Source of the DNA: Micromonospora rubida
GTDB lineage: Bacteria > Actinomycetota > Actinomycetes > Mycobacteriales > Micromonosporaceae
Direction: 5' to 3'
DNA length: 64,000 nucleotides
Assembly (NCBI RefSeq): GCF_009908295.1
Contig: NZ_JAAALO010000004.1
Coordinates: 852,629-916,628 of the forward strand
Made by a program: the position numbers and the translations under genes. Below are positions 16,060 to 25,800 of the stretch, piece by piece. The notes beneath the pieces were generated by a model. It saw only the letters and a list, made by a program, of their open reading frames with translations, did not search any database and had not been told where the DNA came from. The number at the start of each line of letters is the position of its first letter. Position 1 is the first letter of the stretch.

Positions 16060-17468
16060 GCGAGCTGCCCGCGTTGTCCGAGGGCAAGCTGATGACGTCG
16101 GCGGAAGACCCGATGGAGTGGTTGGAGCCGGCGGCGGGCGGTGTGAGCCCCGCCTTCCGGTCCTGGTTCGCCGAACGGTCGACGATGACCTCCTGCCGGG
16201 TGGAACGAACGCCGCTGGACGAACTGCGCGGTTGGTCGTTCGACGAAACCACCGGCAACCTGGCGCACGAGAGCGGCCGATTCTTCGTGGTCGAGGGCGT
16301 GCACGTGCGAACGACGTACGGTGCGGTGGCGGAGTGGTACCAGCCGATCATCAACCAGCCGGAGATCGGCATTCTCGGCATGTTGATGAAGTTCGTCGAC
16401 GGCGTCCCGCACTGCTTGTTGCAGGCGAAGGTCGAGCCGGGCAACATCAACATGATACAACTGTCGCCCACCGTCCAGGCGACCCGCAGCAACTACACGC
16501 GGGTCCACGGGGGAGGCGGCACGAGATATCTCGAATACTTCACCCGGCCGGGCGCCGGGCGGGTCCTGGTCGACGTGTTGCAGTCCGAGCAGGGCTCCTG
16601 GTTCCTGCACAAACGGAACCGCAACATGGTCGTTCTGGCTGACGACGTGCCGCCCTCCGACTACCACTACTGGCTGCCGCTGCACGAGGTTCGGCGACTC
16701 CTGCGGGTCGACGCTTTGGTCAACATGGACACCCGCACGGTGCTGTCCTGCCTGCCGTCCACCTTTTTCGCCGGTTCGGGGGTGACCCCCGTGAACGACG
16801 CCATGGCCGCCGCGCTGGCCCGGTCCGCCAGTGGTGACGGTCCGTCGTACCACGCCACGGAGGCGGTGCTGAGCTGGTTCACCGAGGCCAAGAGTCGGCA
16901 CGAGCTGGCGGTGAGCCGGATCCCGCTCCGCGATCTGCGCGGCTGGCGGCGCACGCCGTATGAGATCTCCCGCGAGGACGGGCAACACTTCAGCATCGTC
17001 GGGGTCACCGTACGCATCAACAACCGTGAGGTCACCGAGTGGAGTCAACCACTGCTGCATCCGCGGCAGCGGGGGATCGCCGCATTCGCACTCAAGGTCA
17101 TCAATGGGGTGGCGCACGTGCTGGTGCACGCCCGGTTCCAGGTGGGGCTGCTGGATGCCATGGAGATGGGGCCCACGGTCCAGTGCACGCCGAATTCGGG
17201 TGCCGATCAGCGGCCCCCTTTCCTCGACCTGATACTCAACGCTCCGAGCGAGCGGATCCTGTTCGACACCGTACTCGCGGAGGAGGGCGGCCGGTTCTAC
17301 CGCGCGGAGAACCGCTACATGTTGGTGGAGGTCGACGACGACATCCCGGTGGTGCCGGACACCTTCTGCTGGGTCGCCGTCCATCAGCTCGCCACGCTGT
17401 TGCGGCATGGCTACTACCTCAACGTCGAAGCACGCAGTCTGCTTGCCTGCCTGCACAGTCTGTGGTGA
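16056..17468 (+). CDS. NDP-hexose 2,3-dehydratase
   Basis: A 470-residue two-repeat dehydratase of the TylX3/EvaA class. Repeat one contains VAEWYQPIINQPEIGIL (near residue 92) and repeat two VTEWSQPLLHPRQRGIAAFA (near residue 327). The enzyme removes the 2-hydroxyl of a 4-keto-6-deoxy sugar, the first committed step to the 2-deoxy sugars expected in this product (olivose, 2-deoxy-evalose, evernitrose). GTG 16056 overlaps the preceding stop as GTGA. The gene ends in CTGTGG-TGA followed by GCGAG, the same junction sequence as at its own start. Confidence 0.9.
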   Translation: MSELPALSEGKLMTSAEDPMEWLEPAAGGVSPAFRSWFAERSTMTSCRVERTPLDELRGWSFDETTGNLAHESGRFFVVEGVHVRTTYGAVAEWYQPIINQPEIGILGMLMKFVDGVPHCLLQAKVEPGNINMIQLSPTVQATRSNYTRVHGGGGTRYLEYFTRPGAGRVLVDVLQSEQGSWFLHKRNRNMVVLADDVPPSDYHYWLPLHEVRRLLRVDALVNMDTRTVLSCLPSTFFAGSGVTPVNDAMAAALARSASGDGPSYHATEAVLSWFTEAKSRHELAVSRIPLRDLRGWRRTPYEISREDGQHFSIVGVTVRINNREVTEWSQPLLHPRQRGIAAFALKVINGVAHVLVHARFQVGLLDAMEMGPTVQCTPNSGADQRPPFLDLILNAPSERILFDTVLAEEGGRFYRAENRYMLVEVDDDIPVVPDTFCWVAVHQLATLLRHGYYLNVEARSLLACLHSLW

Positions 17469-18490
17469 GCGAGGTGCCCGAGCGAGCAGTGGTGAACGAT
17501 CCGATCCGGTTCGGCGTACTGGGATGTGCCGACATCGCACGGCGGCGGACCCTGCCGGCGATCGTGCGCGAGCCGATGACCGAACTGGTCGCCGTCGCGG
17601 CCCGGGAACAGGCGAAGGCCCGCGCGTTCGCCGGTCAATTCGGCTGCGAGGCGGCCGCCGATTACCGCTCGCTGCTGAGCCGGCCGGACGTGGACGCGGT
17701 ATATATTCCCTTGCCCGCCGGGTTGCACCACGAATGGGTCGGCCGAGCGCTTGAGGCCGGTAAGCATGTCCTGGTGGAGAAGCCATTGACCACGCGGTAC
17801 GCCCACACCGTGGCGATGGTGGAGAGCGCCCGGTCCCTCGGCCTTGCTCTGATGGAGAATCTGACCTTTCTCCGGCATGGTCTGCACAGCGCCGTCCGGG
17901 AGCTGCTGGAGGGCGGCGAGATCGGTGAACTGCGGGAGATCAACGCCGCGTTCGGATTCCCTCCACTCGGCCCGGATGACATCCGGTACCGGCCGGATCT
18001 GGGCGGTGGGGCATTGCTCGACACCGGCATGTATCCGCTGAGCGCCGCCCGTCTCTTTCTCGGTCCCGAGCTGGAGGTGGTCGGCGCGACGCTGAAACTG
18101 GATCCCGAACGCGGTGTCGATGTGTCGGGTAGCGCCCTGCTGTGCACTCCGGACGGCCGGACCGCCCAGTTGACCTTCGGCTTCGAGCACGCGTACCGGT
18201 CAGACTATGTGCTATGGGGCAGTGAGGGGCGAATCGTTGTCGAACGTGCCTATACGCCCCCTGCTATGCGGCGACCCGTGATCCGGTTGGAGCACGAGGA
18301 GGTCATTCGGGAACTGACCCTTCCGCCGGAGGATCAATTCGCCAACACGCTGCGTGCCTTCGTCGGTGCCGTTGCCGCCGCGGCTCAACGGGCCGCTGAG
18401 ACGGTGGAGATCTGTGCCCGGGCCCGGTTGATCGACGAAATTCGGGTGAAAGCAGGGCAATCGCGCGTGCGGCTGCCCTACGAGGTCTGA
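17465..18490 (+). CDS. NDP-hexose 3-ketoreductase (Gfo/Idh/MocA)
   Basis: A 341-residue oxidoreductase. The N-terminal NAD(P) fold is GVLGCADIARRRTLPAI (about residues 17-33) and the conserved lysine motif is HVLVEKPLTTRYAHTV. The C-terminal dimerisation/substrate domain includes GGGALLDTGMYPLSAAR. It matches 3-ketoreductases that act immediately after the 2,3-dehydratase to give 4-keto-2,6-dideoxy sugars. GTG 17465 overlaps the dehydratase stop. The pair is therefore functionally and translationally coupled. Confidence 0.88.
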   Translation: MSEVPERAVVNDPIRFGVLGCADIARRRTLPAIVREPMTELVAVAAREQAKARAFAGQFGCEAAADYRSLLSRPDVDAVYIPLPAGLHHEWVGRALEAGKHVLVEKPLTTRYAHTVAMVESARSLGLALMENLTFLRHGLHSAVRELLEGGEIGELREINAAFGFPPLGPDDIRYRPDLGGGALLDTGMYPLSAARLFLGPELEVVGATLKLDPERGVDVSGSALLCTPDGRTAQLTFGFEHAYRSDYVLWGSEGRIVVERAYTPPAMRRPVIRLEHEEVIRELTLPPEDQFANTLRAFVGAVAAAAQRAAETVEICARARLIDEIRVKAGQSRVRLPYEV

Positions 18491-19254
18491 ATCGCAACGA
18501 GACGACGGCCGCATCGGAGGCGCCCCGCCTCGGCCGGCGGCTGGCTCCCTGGTGGGGATCCCGCAGACCGGGCGAAACGTTCGGACGGTTCGAAAGCCGT
18601 CTTACCCTTCTAGCGGGCGAGAATGGCGAAAGCGCCTCATTTAACGAACGGCCGGAGTGCCGGAGACTAAGGGCTTCACTAAGTCTCGACATGATCTCAG
18701 CGTTACGGTCCAGATGCGGATCGTAGTGATCGGCCCATCTAGGGCTCCGTCGACGAGACGGCCGAACCACCACACACGTGGCTCCGAGCAGGGCGTATCC
18801 CGGGGGCCTGGGCGTCGATGAGCGTCCATCGGTCGACTCTGCGCCGGGCGTCGCAATCGTCGATTCCCCACCCGATCGGCCGAACGCCACTTGCGACATC
18901 CGGTTACACTACTGACACGTTCGGTCAGCTCTGGGAGTGGCCGAATAGGTGACCTATGTATCGATCGCCGACAAAGCAGGGGGTGCGACGGGTGTTACGG
19001 GATGTTCGCTGTCAGGTAACTTATCTGACACCTTGATGTCAACTCCACCGGCGTGTGAGCGGGTTGCGCCGGACTTGCCGCGCCCGGCACCCACTCGTCT
19101 CGGAATCCGCTGGTCGCGCGACGCTTTCTGTCGAACATCGGGCCCCAGCGTCGCGTCACGTCGGTTAGGCCGCCTGCTTCGGCGATCTCCATCGGGTTGA
19201 GCACGCCTGCGTCCGGCTGGTTCGTCCTGGCACAAGCTATGGAATGACAACGCC
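18491..19254. other. 764-bp intergenic region without a supported gene
   Basis: No reading frame here has a ribosome site with sensible content, and antisense frames are arginine-rich shadows. The right end presumably holds the promoter of the LuxR-type gene at 19255. I see no copy of the GGGAA-CTAG box. A decayed gene cannot be excluded. Confidence 0.5.
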
Positions 19255-19572
19255 GTGGATCAGTGCGCCGTCCCATCGATGCATCCTGCGAATCATGTCA
19301 TGGTAGGGATTGGAGATGAAATTGTGGGTCTGAAGCTGCCGCTCTCCGAGTTGGATGCCCGCATCATCGAAAGTATCGCAGCGGGTGAGCGCACCGTGCA
19401 CATCGCGAACAAAGTATATCTGAGCCGCCAAGGCGTCGAATACCATGTCAGCAAGTTGTTGCAGCGGCTACGTGTGCCTAATCGGCCCGCGCTCATCGCC
19501 AAGGTGTATTCGCTGGGCATTCTGGCGGTCGGGACCTGGCCCCCGGAGGTTTGCCGGGAAAGGCTCGATTGA
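19255..19572 (+). CDS. Small LuxR-type helix-turn-helix regulator
   Basis: About 105 residues consisting almost solely of a LuxR/GerE DNA-binding domain. LPLSELDARIIESIAAGERT opens it and GVEYHVSKLLQRLRVPNRPA contains the recognition helix. There is no receiver or sensor domain. The start is uncertain: GTG 19255 is annotated, but an internal ATG near 19300 also retains the domain. It is the only dedicated DNA-binding regulator inside the biosynthetic region of this window, so it is the leading in-window candidate for the factor that reads the shared promoter element. Confidence 0.75.
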   Translation: MDQCAVPSMHPANHVMVGIGDEIVGLKLPLSELDARIIESIAAGERTVHIANKVYLSRQGVEYHVSKLLQRLRVPNRPALIAKVYSLGILAVGTWPPEVCRERLD

Positions 19573-19632
19573 GCGGAACAGGAATCAAGCCGTGTAACCC
19601 GATGACCATCGCCAGGGACGATTCGAGGCCTC

Positions 19633-20520
19633 ATGGAAACGAAGGAAACAGGGCCCTCCGACCACCCGATGGTAGTGGCGATATGTGCTTTCCACGTCGA
19701 CAACGTGCGCAAGCACCTACACCACAACCTGGCCCAGCTGTCCGGTGACGAGTACTTCGTGCAGTTGGACAGGCCGAGCACTCCGGAGGCGGAGTCGGTC
19801 GCGGCCGAGGTGGATGCCGCCGGCGGAACGATGCACGTTCTCGGTGCCACCGGCGGCCTGTCCGCCTCGCGGAATCTCATGATGGCTCGGTGGCCGAATC
19901 ACCACGTGATGTTCGTCGACGACGACGTACGGCTGGACGCCAAGGCCGTCACGGCGGTCCGCGAAAGCCTGCGTGCGGGCGCGCACGTCGTCGGCACTCG
20001 TCTCGCCCGCCCACCACGCCCCCTGCCGTGGTACGTGACGTCCGGCCAGTTCCACCTACTCGGCTGGCACCGGGACGATCGCGAGATCAAGATCTGGGGT
20101 GCCTGTATGGCAGTGGACACCGCCTTCGCCCACGCCAACGGCCTCGACTTCGACCTCGCGTTGAGCCGGACGGGTGGCAACCTCCAGTCCGGCGAGGACA
20201 CCACGTTCATCAAACTCATGAAGGACGCGGGGGCCCGGGAGCAACTCCTACCGGACTGCTCCGTGACGCATGACGTGGATCCCGCCCGGCTGACCCTGCG
20301 CTACCTACGGCGGCGGGCGTACTGGCAGGGTCGGTGCGAGTCACGGCGTAACCAGGCGTGGGCGGGGTTGCGGAAGGAATGGGACCGGCATCGAACCGCA
20401 CCGGAGTCCCGCCTGCGCCTGCCGCTGGCGTGCCTCTACGGTGCCGTGACCGCGTGGGGCGTCCTTCATGATCTGCTTCTGCGGAGGTGGGGGCACGATC
20501 ATCGCTCGGCGGCAGTCTGA
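19633..20520 (+). CDS. Family 2-like glycosyltransferase
   Basis: A 295-residue GT-A fold glycosyltransferase. It has the metal-binding DDD in HVMFVDDDVRLD (about residues 93-104) and a later acidic motif in LQSGEDTTFIKLMKDAGA that resembles the catalytic ED of GT2 enzymes. A C-terminal basic helical tail (YLRRRAYWQGRCESRR) may lie at the membrane. It probably adds one sugar of the oligosaccharide. Its last 22 bases overlap, tail to tail, the end of the leftward epimerase gene at 20499. Confidence 0.8.
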   Translation: METKETGPSDHPMVVAICAFHVDNVRKHLHHNLAQLSGDEYFVQLDRPSTPEAESVAAEVDAAGGTMHVLGATGGLSASRNLMMARWPNHHVMFVDDDVRLDAKAVTAVRESLRAGAHVVGTRLARPPRPLPWYVTSGQFHLLGWHRDDREIKIWGACMAVDTAFAHANGLDFDLALSRTGGNLQSGEDTTFIKLMKDAGAREQLLPDCSVTHDVDPARLTLRYLRRRAYWQGRCESRRNQAWAGLRKEWDRHRTAPESRLRLPLACLYGAVTAWGVLHDLLLRRWGHDHRSAAV

Positions 20521-21422
20521 TGTTCGATTGTGTGTTGCCAGCATTCACGTACGCCGTCCGTCAGACCGATTCTGGCCTTCCAGCCGAGGGTCGCGTGTGC
20601 CAGCGAAGAGTCTAGCCAGTTGCCACCTCTGTCGAACTGGCGACCGCCTTCCCAGATCACCTCGATCCGCTGGTCAACCACGGTCGATACCACCGCAAGC
20701 AGATCGGCCAGGGAGGTGGGTGCCCCTGAGCCGACGTTCAACACGGTCGGGATTCCTTCCGGACCGGTGGTGGCGGTACGGCGGTGTACGGCTTTGAGGA
20801 TCTCGGCGACGTCGTCCACGTGCACGTAGTCGCGGACCACCTCCGGATCACCGAAGACCCGGATCGGTTGCCTCCTGGCCGCGGCGTCCAGCCAGTGCGA
20901 CAGTACGCCGTAGCCGTGCGCCGGGCGCTGACCGGGCCCATAGACGTTACTGAGTCGCAGGATCACGGGACGGACATGGTCGGTGTGGCCCAACAGTTCG
21001 CGTTCCAGCCCAAGCTTGGCGCGGCCGTACGCCGACGTCGGCCTGGTCAACGCCGATTCGCTGTACGGCGGCCACGCGTCCGGCGAATACACCGTGCCGC
21101 CTGAACTGGCCAGTACGAACACCGGGAACCGGGCGGAGTGCCGCAAGGCCGTCAGGACGTCGATGAGCAACCTGCGCTCGGCGATGATCTGTTCCGGATG
21201 GCGCTCGGCAAGTGCCGGGCTCAACCGCGCGGCGAGGAACAGTACGATCTCGGCGTCGCAGAGGCCGGCAGCCGGGCGCCCGTCGACCACCGGCGGGTGC
21301 GCCTGGTTGAAGCGCGCGACCGGGTGCCCCGCGCGGGTCAGTTCGGTCACGAGCCGGGACCCGATGAACCCGGTGGCTCCGATCACGGCCGTCGGGCATC
21401 TCCTTACCTGAACTGCTGTCAC
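20499..21422 (-). CDS. NAD-dependent epimerase/reductase (SDR)
   Basis: A 307-residue SDR with VIGATGFIGSRLVTEL at the N-terminus, SSGGTVYSPDAWPP in the active-site strand and the YGRAK catalytic motif. RLSNVYGPGQRP is typical of GalE/RmlD-like sugar enzymes. GTG 21422 overlaps the stop of the HAD gene (GTGA). The reaction could be a 4-epimerisation, a 4-keto reduction or a decarboxylation. L-lyxose formation from UDP-glucuronate needs an enzyme of this superfamily, and this gene is one of several unassigned candidates. Confidence 0.75.
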   Translation of the reverse strand: MTAVQVRRCPTAVIGATGFIGSRLVTELTRAGHPVARFNQAHPPVVDGRPAAGLCDAEIVLFLAARLSPALAERHPEQIIAERRLLIDVLTALRHSARFPVFVLASSGGTVYSPDAWPPYSESALTRPTSAYGRAKLGLERELLGHTDHVRPVILRLSNVYGPGQRPAHGYGVLSHWLDAAARRQPIRVFGDPEVVRDYVHVDDVAEILKAVHRRTATTGPEGIPTVLNVGSGAPTSLADLLAVVSTVVDQRIEVIWEGGRQFDRGGNWLDSSLAHATLGWKARIGLTDGVRECWQHTIEHQTAAER

Positions 21423-22168
21423 GACGACTCGGTGCGAGTGACCGGGCGCAGGCCCGTGGCCGAGGAACGACCCAGGGCCGCCAGAGTGGTGACGACGAAC
21501 ACCCGTTCGTCGTCACCGGCCGGCGGCGCGGTCCGGATGGCGCGGAGCGACGTGTATGCCCGTACCAGATCGGGGTGGACGCCGGACGGCGGCCGGTAGC
21601 CAGGATCCGCGCGGACGAAGGCGACCGGGCAGCCGAGCGCTCGCGCCGGCAGGACGTCGTGGTCGTGCCGGTTGCCGACGACCAGCAGGTCGGCGGGGGC
21701 GACGCCGAGGTGTTTCAGAGCGAGTCCCAGCAGCGCCGGATCGGGCTTGGCGACGCCGACGAGCGAATCGAGAAAGACCGCCGCGCAAGCGTCTGTCAAT
21801 CCCCAGGCATCCAGTACCCGCGCGCATTCCGGTGGCTGGTTGGCGACGACCACCGTCGGGACCTCGCGGGCCAACGTCACCGCCGCCCGGACCGCGCCCG
21901 GCATCTCTTGGGCGAGTTCGTGCCAGGCCCGGCGAATCTGCGCCCAGCCTCGCGCGGCGGCCGGCGAATGCAACAGCGTCCGGCCGGCGGATCCGTCGTT
22001 CGGGGAGCGGTAGAAGCGCTCGATGTGCTCGATGAAAACGGACCGGGTGATCGCCGGGTCGTCAGATCGGAGCAGATCGTACGTCGTTTGCAGCCACGCC
22101 AGCTCGAACGGCTCATCGTAATAGATGACCCCACCGACATCCAGCGCCATGGCGCCGTATTCGGTCAT
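21419..22168 (-). CDS. HAD-superfamily hydrolase
   Basis: A 249-residue haloacid-dehalogenase-like protein. Motif I is ALDVGGVIYY (nucleophile Asp; the usual second Asp is Gly), motif II is around VVVANQPPE, motif III lysine is in GVAKPDPALLG and motif IV is LLVVGNRHDHDV. DxG motif I occurs in known sugar-phosphate phosphatases, so activity is plausible. In this context it may dephosphorylate a sugar phosphate or a pathway intermediate. It leads a two-gene unit with the downstream epimerase and has a GGGAA-CTAG box about 100 bp upstream. Confidence 0.75.
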   Translation of the reverse strand: MTEYGAMALDVGGVIYYDEPFELAWLQTTYDLLRSDDPAITRSVFIEHIERFYRSPNDGSAGRTLLHSPAAARGWAQIRRAWHELAQEMPGAVRAAVTLAREVPTVVVANQPPECARVLDAWGLTDACAAVFLDSLVGVAKPDPALLGLALKHLGVAPADLLVVGNRHDHDVLPARALGCPVAFVRADPGYRPPSGVHPDLVRAYTSLRAIRTAPPAGDDERVFVVTTLAALGRSSATGLRPVTRTESS

Positions 22169-22271
22169 CTCAATGACTCCCGTGTCGTCGACAGCATCCG
22201 GGTGATCCTCGCACGGTCCATCGTGACCGATCGAGCCTTCGGCGGCCGATCCGACATCTCACCGGCGAATT

Positions 22272-22286
22272 CTAGGTTTTCCCCTA
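22272..22286 (-). promoter_or_regulatory. GGGAA-CTAG box
   Basis: The minus strand reads TAGGGGAAAACCTAG followed by AAT, one of the best copies of the shared element. It faces the HAD/epimerase unit starting at 22168. TAGAAT would also serve as a -10 hexamer. Confidence 0.6.
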
Positions 22287-22521
22287 TTTGTCGATGGTCC
22301 GCGGCCGGCCGGTGCCCGGCTGTTCAGTCCCACGACCTTTGTCGCAGATGATGTCCCGGTTCCTGTGTCAGAAGATCACCTCGATGGTCTTCTGGATCGG
22401 CCGTGTCGCCCGCTGCCCAGACCCAGGGCGCGTCTACACCAACCACCTCAAGCCGGGCGCCCGCACGACTGTGCGGGAGTCCTGTCCTGTTCGCCTCGCT
22501 GAAGGCCCTGCCGAGGGCGTG

Positions 22522-22536
22522 CCACGAAATGTCTAG
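22522..22536 (+). promoter_or_regulatory. GGGAA-CTAG box (weak copy)
   Basis: CCACGAAATGTCTAG matches the element in the GAA and CTAG positions. It faces the PKS gene about 330 bp downstream. Confidence 0.4.
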
Positions 22537-22863
22537 GTGAAGTTCTATATGAATACCATATCGACCGTTTGTAGAGTTCGTTGGATCGCCGTATGGGATA
22601 TGGAGTCTGATGCTTGCGCACACCTGATCTGCACGAATGTGCCGGGAGCACATTCGACCTCGCCGAGACTGCGTCCGAACCGGCGGTCGAACGTGGCCCG
22701 TACCCCGCCTCATCCGATCCCGGCGACCAGGTCGCGATGCTCGGTGCGGCGCCCGGCGTCGCGGTGCCCTGCCCGGTCGCGGCAGTCCTCGATGCACTGC
22801 GGGCGTGACCCGCCCGAGGTGGTGTCCCGCCCGACCGTCCGTTCAGGCAATCGACAACAGGGG

Positions 22864-25800
22864 ATGTTCGTGGAACCGAAAGCAATCAAGTCGCTCGCGG
22901 GGGCCCCTCAATCGGTCGCGGTCATTGGCATCGGTTGCCGGTTCCCCGGCGACGTCAATTCCCCGGACGATTTCTGGGACCTGCTCGCCGGCGGGCACAA
23001 CACCACCGGCGAAGTGCCGGCCACCCGGTGGGAGCCGTACCGAGACCTGGGGCCCGAGTTCGAGAACGCCGTACGGCGGGCGAACCGTTCGGGCAGCTTC
23101 CTGAATGAGATCGACGGCTTCGATGCCGAATTCTTCGGCATCTCGCCACGCGAGGCCGAGCTGATGGATCCCCAGCAGCGACTGCTGCTGGAGGTGGCCT
23201 GGCAGGCCCTGGAGCACGCGGGCATCGCACCGCGCGAGCTGGCCGGCACGGACACCGGTTTCTTCGCCGGTGCCTGCACCTACGACTACGGTGCCCACCA
23301 GCTCGAGAACCTGCCGTACATCGACGCCTGGACCGGGATCGGCGCCGCCGCCTGCGCGCTCTCCAACCGCATCTCACACGTCCTGGACCTGCGCGGGCCG
23401 AGTCTGACAGTGGACACCGCATGCTCGGCCTCGCTGGTGGCCCTGCACCTCGCCGCGCAGAGTCTGCGGCTGGGCGAGAGCACGGTGGCGCTGGCCGGCG
23501 GCGTCAATCTCATCGTCTCTCCAGGCCAGTCGATCACCCTCGGCGCCGCGGGTGCACTGGCCCCGGACGGGCGGAGCAAGTCCTTCGACGCCACCGCCGA
23601 CGGGTACGGCCGCGGCGAGGGCTGCGGCGTCGTCGTGCTGAAGCTTCTGGCCGATGCCGAGCGCGACGGAGACCGGGTGTTGGCGGTGCTGCGCGGTAGC
23701 GCCGTGAACCAGGACGGTCGCACCAACGGGATCATGGCCCCGTGCGGGCAGGCCCAGGAGCACGTGATGGAACGGGCCCTGCGGTACGGCGGAATAGAGC
23801 CGGGCTCGGTCGACTACATCGAGGCACACGGCACGGGCACCCCGCTCGGCGACCCGATGGAGGCCTCCGCGATCGGTGCCGTGTACGGGCGCGGTCGCGC
23901 CGACGGCGAGCCTTGCCTGATCGGTTCGGTCAAGGCCAACATCGGCCACCTGGAAGGCGCTGCGGGCATCGCCGGAATGATCAAGGCGGTGCTCGCCCTG
24001 AACCGCGCCGAGATACCGGCCACCCCGGTCGTCACCGAAGTCGATCCGGCCATCGCCTGGGACGCACTGAACGTCCGCGTGGTGACCCGTCATCAGTCCT
24101 GGCCCGAACGCGAGAGGCCGCGCCGGGCCGGCGTGTCCGGCTTCGGGTACGGCGGGACGGTGGCCCACGTCGTGCTCGAGCAGGCGCCACCGCGCACGCC
24201 ACGGGAGAGCAGCCCGCTGACCGGTGAATCCCTGTACCCGATCTCCGCGTCCTCCGCGGCGGCGTTGGGCGATCAGGCGCTGGCGCTCGCCGGATGGCTG
24301 TCCCAGGACGCCGACCTGGCCTCCGTGGGACACACGCTGGCGATGCGGCGCTCGCACCTCGCGTACCGGGCGGTTGCCGTGGCCGCCGACGCGAACGGTC
24401 TCGGTGCCGCGCTACGCGGCCTGGCCGCGGGCGAACCGGTCGACGGCGTGGTCACCGGATCGCCGCTCGGGGACGATCCGAAGCTCCTCTGGGTCTTTTC
24501 CGGCCACGGTTCCCAGTGGGCGGGGATGGGCCGGGAACTGCTCGTCACCGAACCGGCGTTCGCGCGGGTGATCGACTCCCTGGAAGCCGTCTTCCTGGAG
24601 GAGATCGGCTTCTCGCCACGGCAGGCATTGCTGGACGGCGTGTTCGACGCGGTCGACCGGATCCAGACGATGATCTTCGTCATGCAGTTGGGACTGGCCG
24701 CGATGTGGCGGTCGCGAGGCGTGACCCCGGACGCCGTGATCGGCCACTCCGTCGGCGAGATCGCCGCCGCGGTCACCGCCGGCCTGTTGACGGTGGAGGA
24801 CGGCGCCCGGTTGATCTGCCGGCGATCGGCGCTGCTGCGACGCGTCGCGGGCCAGGGCGCGATGGCCATGGTGTCGTTGCCGTTCGAGGAGGTCGCCGAG
24901 CGGTTGGCCGGTCGGAGCGACGTGGTGGCGGCCATCGAGTCGTCGCCGTCGTCGACGGTGGTTTCCGGCGATCCCGCGGCCCTGGATGCGCTGGTCGCCC
25001 AGTGGAATGCCGAGAGGCTGGTGACCCGCAAGGTGGCCTCCGACGTGGCGTTCCACAGCCCGCACATGGATCCGCTGCTCGATGAGCTGACCGCTGCCGT
25101 CGACTTCATGCCGCACAGCCCGCGAATCCGGGTGTACTCCACCGCTCTGGGCGACCCGCGTGCGGCGATGACGGCCGACGGAGCCTACTGGGCCGGGAAC
25201 CTGCGCAACCCGGTGCGGCTCGCCGCCGCCGTCACCGCGGCGTTCGCCGATGGCTTCCGTGCGTTCGTGGAGGTGTCACCGCATCCGGTGGTCACCCACT
25301 CGATCCACGAGACGTTGGCCGGATCCGACGAGGATGATGCGTATGTCGGCGTCACGCTTCGCCGCGATCAGTCCGAGGTACGCAGCTTCCTGACCGCGCT
25401 CGCCGGGATGCACTGCACCGGGGTGGCCATCGACTGGGCGGCTCTGCACCCACGGGGAGAGCTGGCCGCACTGCCGGTCTACCGGTGGCGGCACCGCAGC
25501 CACTGGCACTATCCCGCTCCGGTCTCCCGGACCGGGGGGCGCGGTCACGACCCGGATTCGCACACCCTGCTCGGTGCACGGCGCAGCCTGGCGGGGAGCA
25601 CGGTGCGGGTGTGGGAGACCGGCCTGGACGACACCAACCGGCCCTACCCGGGCAGTCACAGCCTCAACGGCGTCGAGATCGTGCCCGCCGCCGTACTCGT
25701 GGTGACATTCCTGGCGGCGGCCGAGCGGGATGGCGTGCCACCGGTCCTGGTCGACGTGGCGATGCGGCACCCGCTGATGACATCGGACCTGCGGGAGATC

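Larger units (their letters stand above)
22169..22863. other. 695-bp divergent promoter region between HAD gene and PKS
   Basis: I see no gene here. It contains a leftward GGGAA-CTAG box at 22272-22286 and a rightward one at 22522-22536. The open frame reading into the PKS from 22537 lacks polyketide-synthase character until 22864 and is treated as leader. Confidence 0.55.

Noticed and set aside
15951..17786. 611-codon open frame on the minus strand across the 2,3-dehydratase and 3-ketoreductase genes
   Set aside because: It is an Arg/Pro/His-rich antisense shadow with no family motifs; the plus-strand genes have domains, ribosome coupling and proper codon bias.
18995..19276. 93-codon minus-strand frame before the LuxR-type gene
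   Set aside because: No ribosome site and no recognisable domain; it could be decayed sequence but I cannot support it as a gene.
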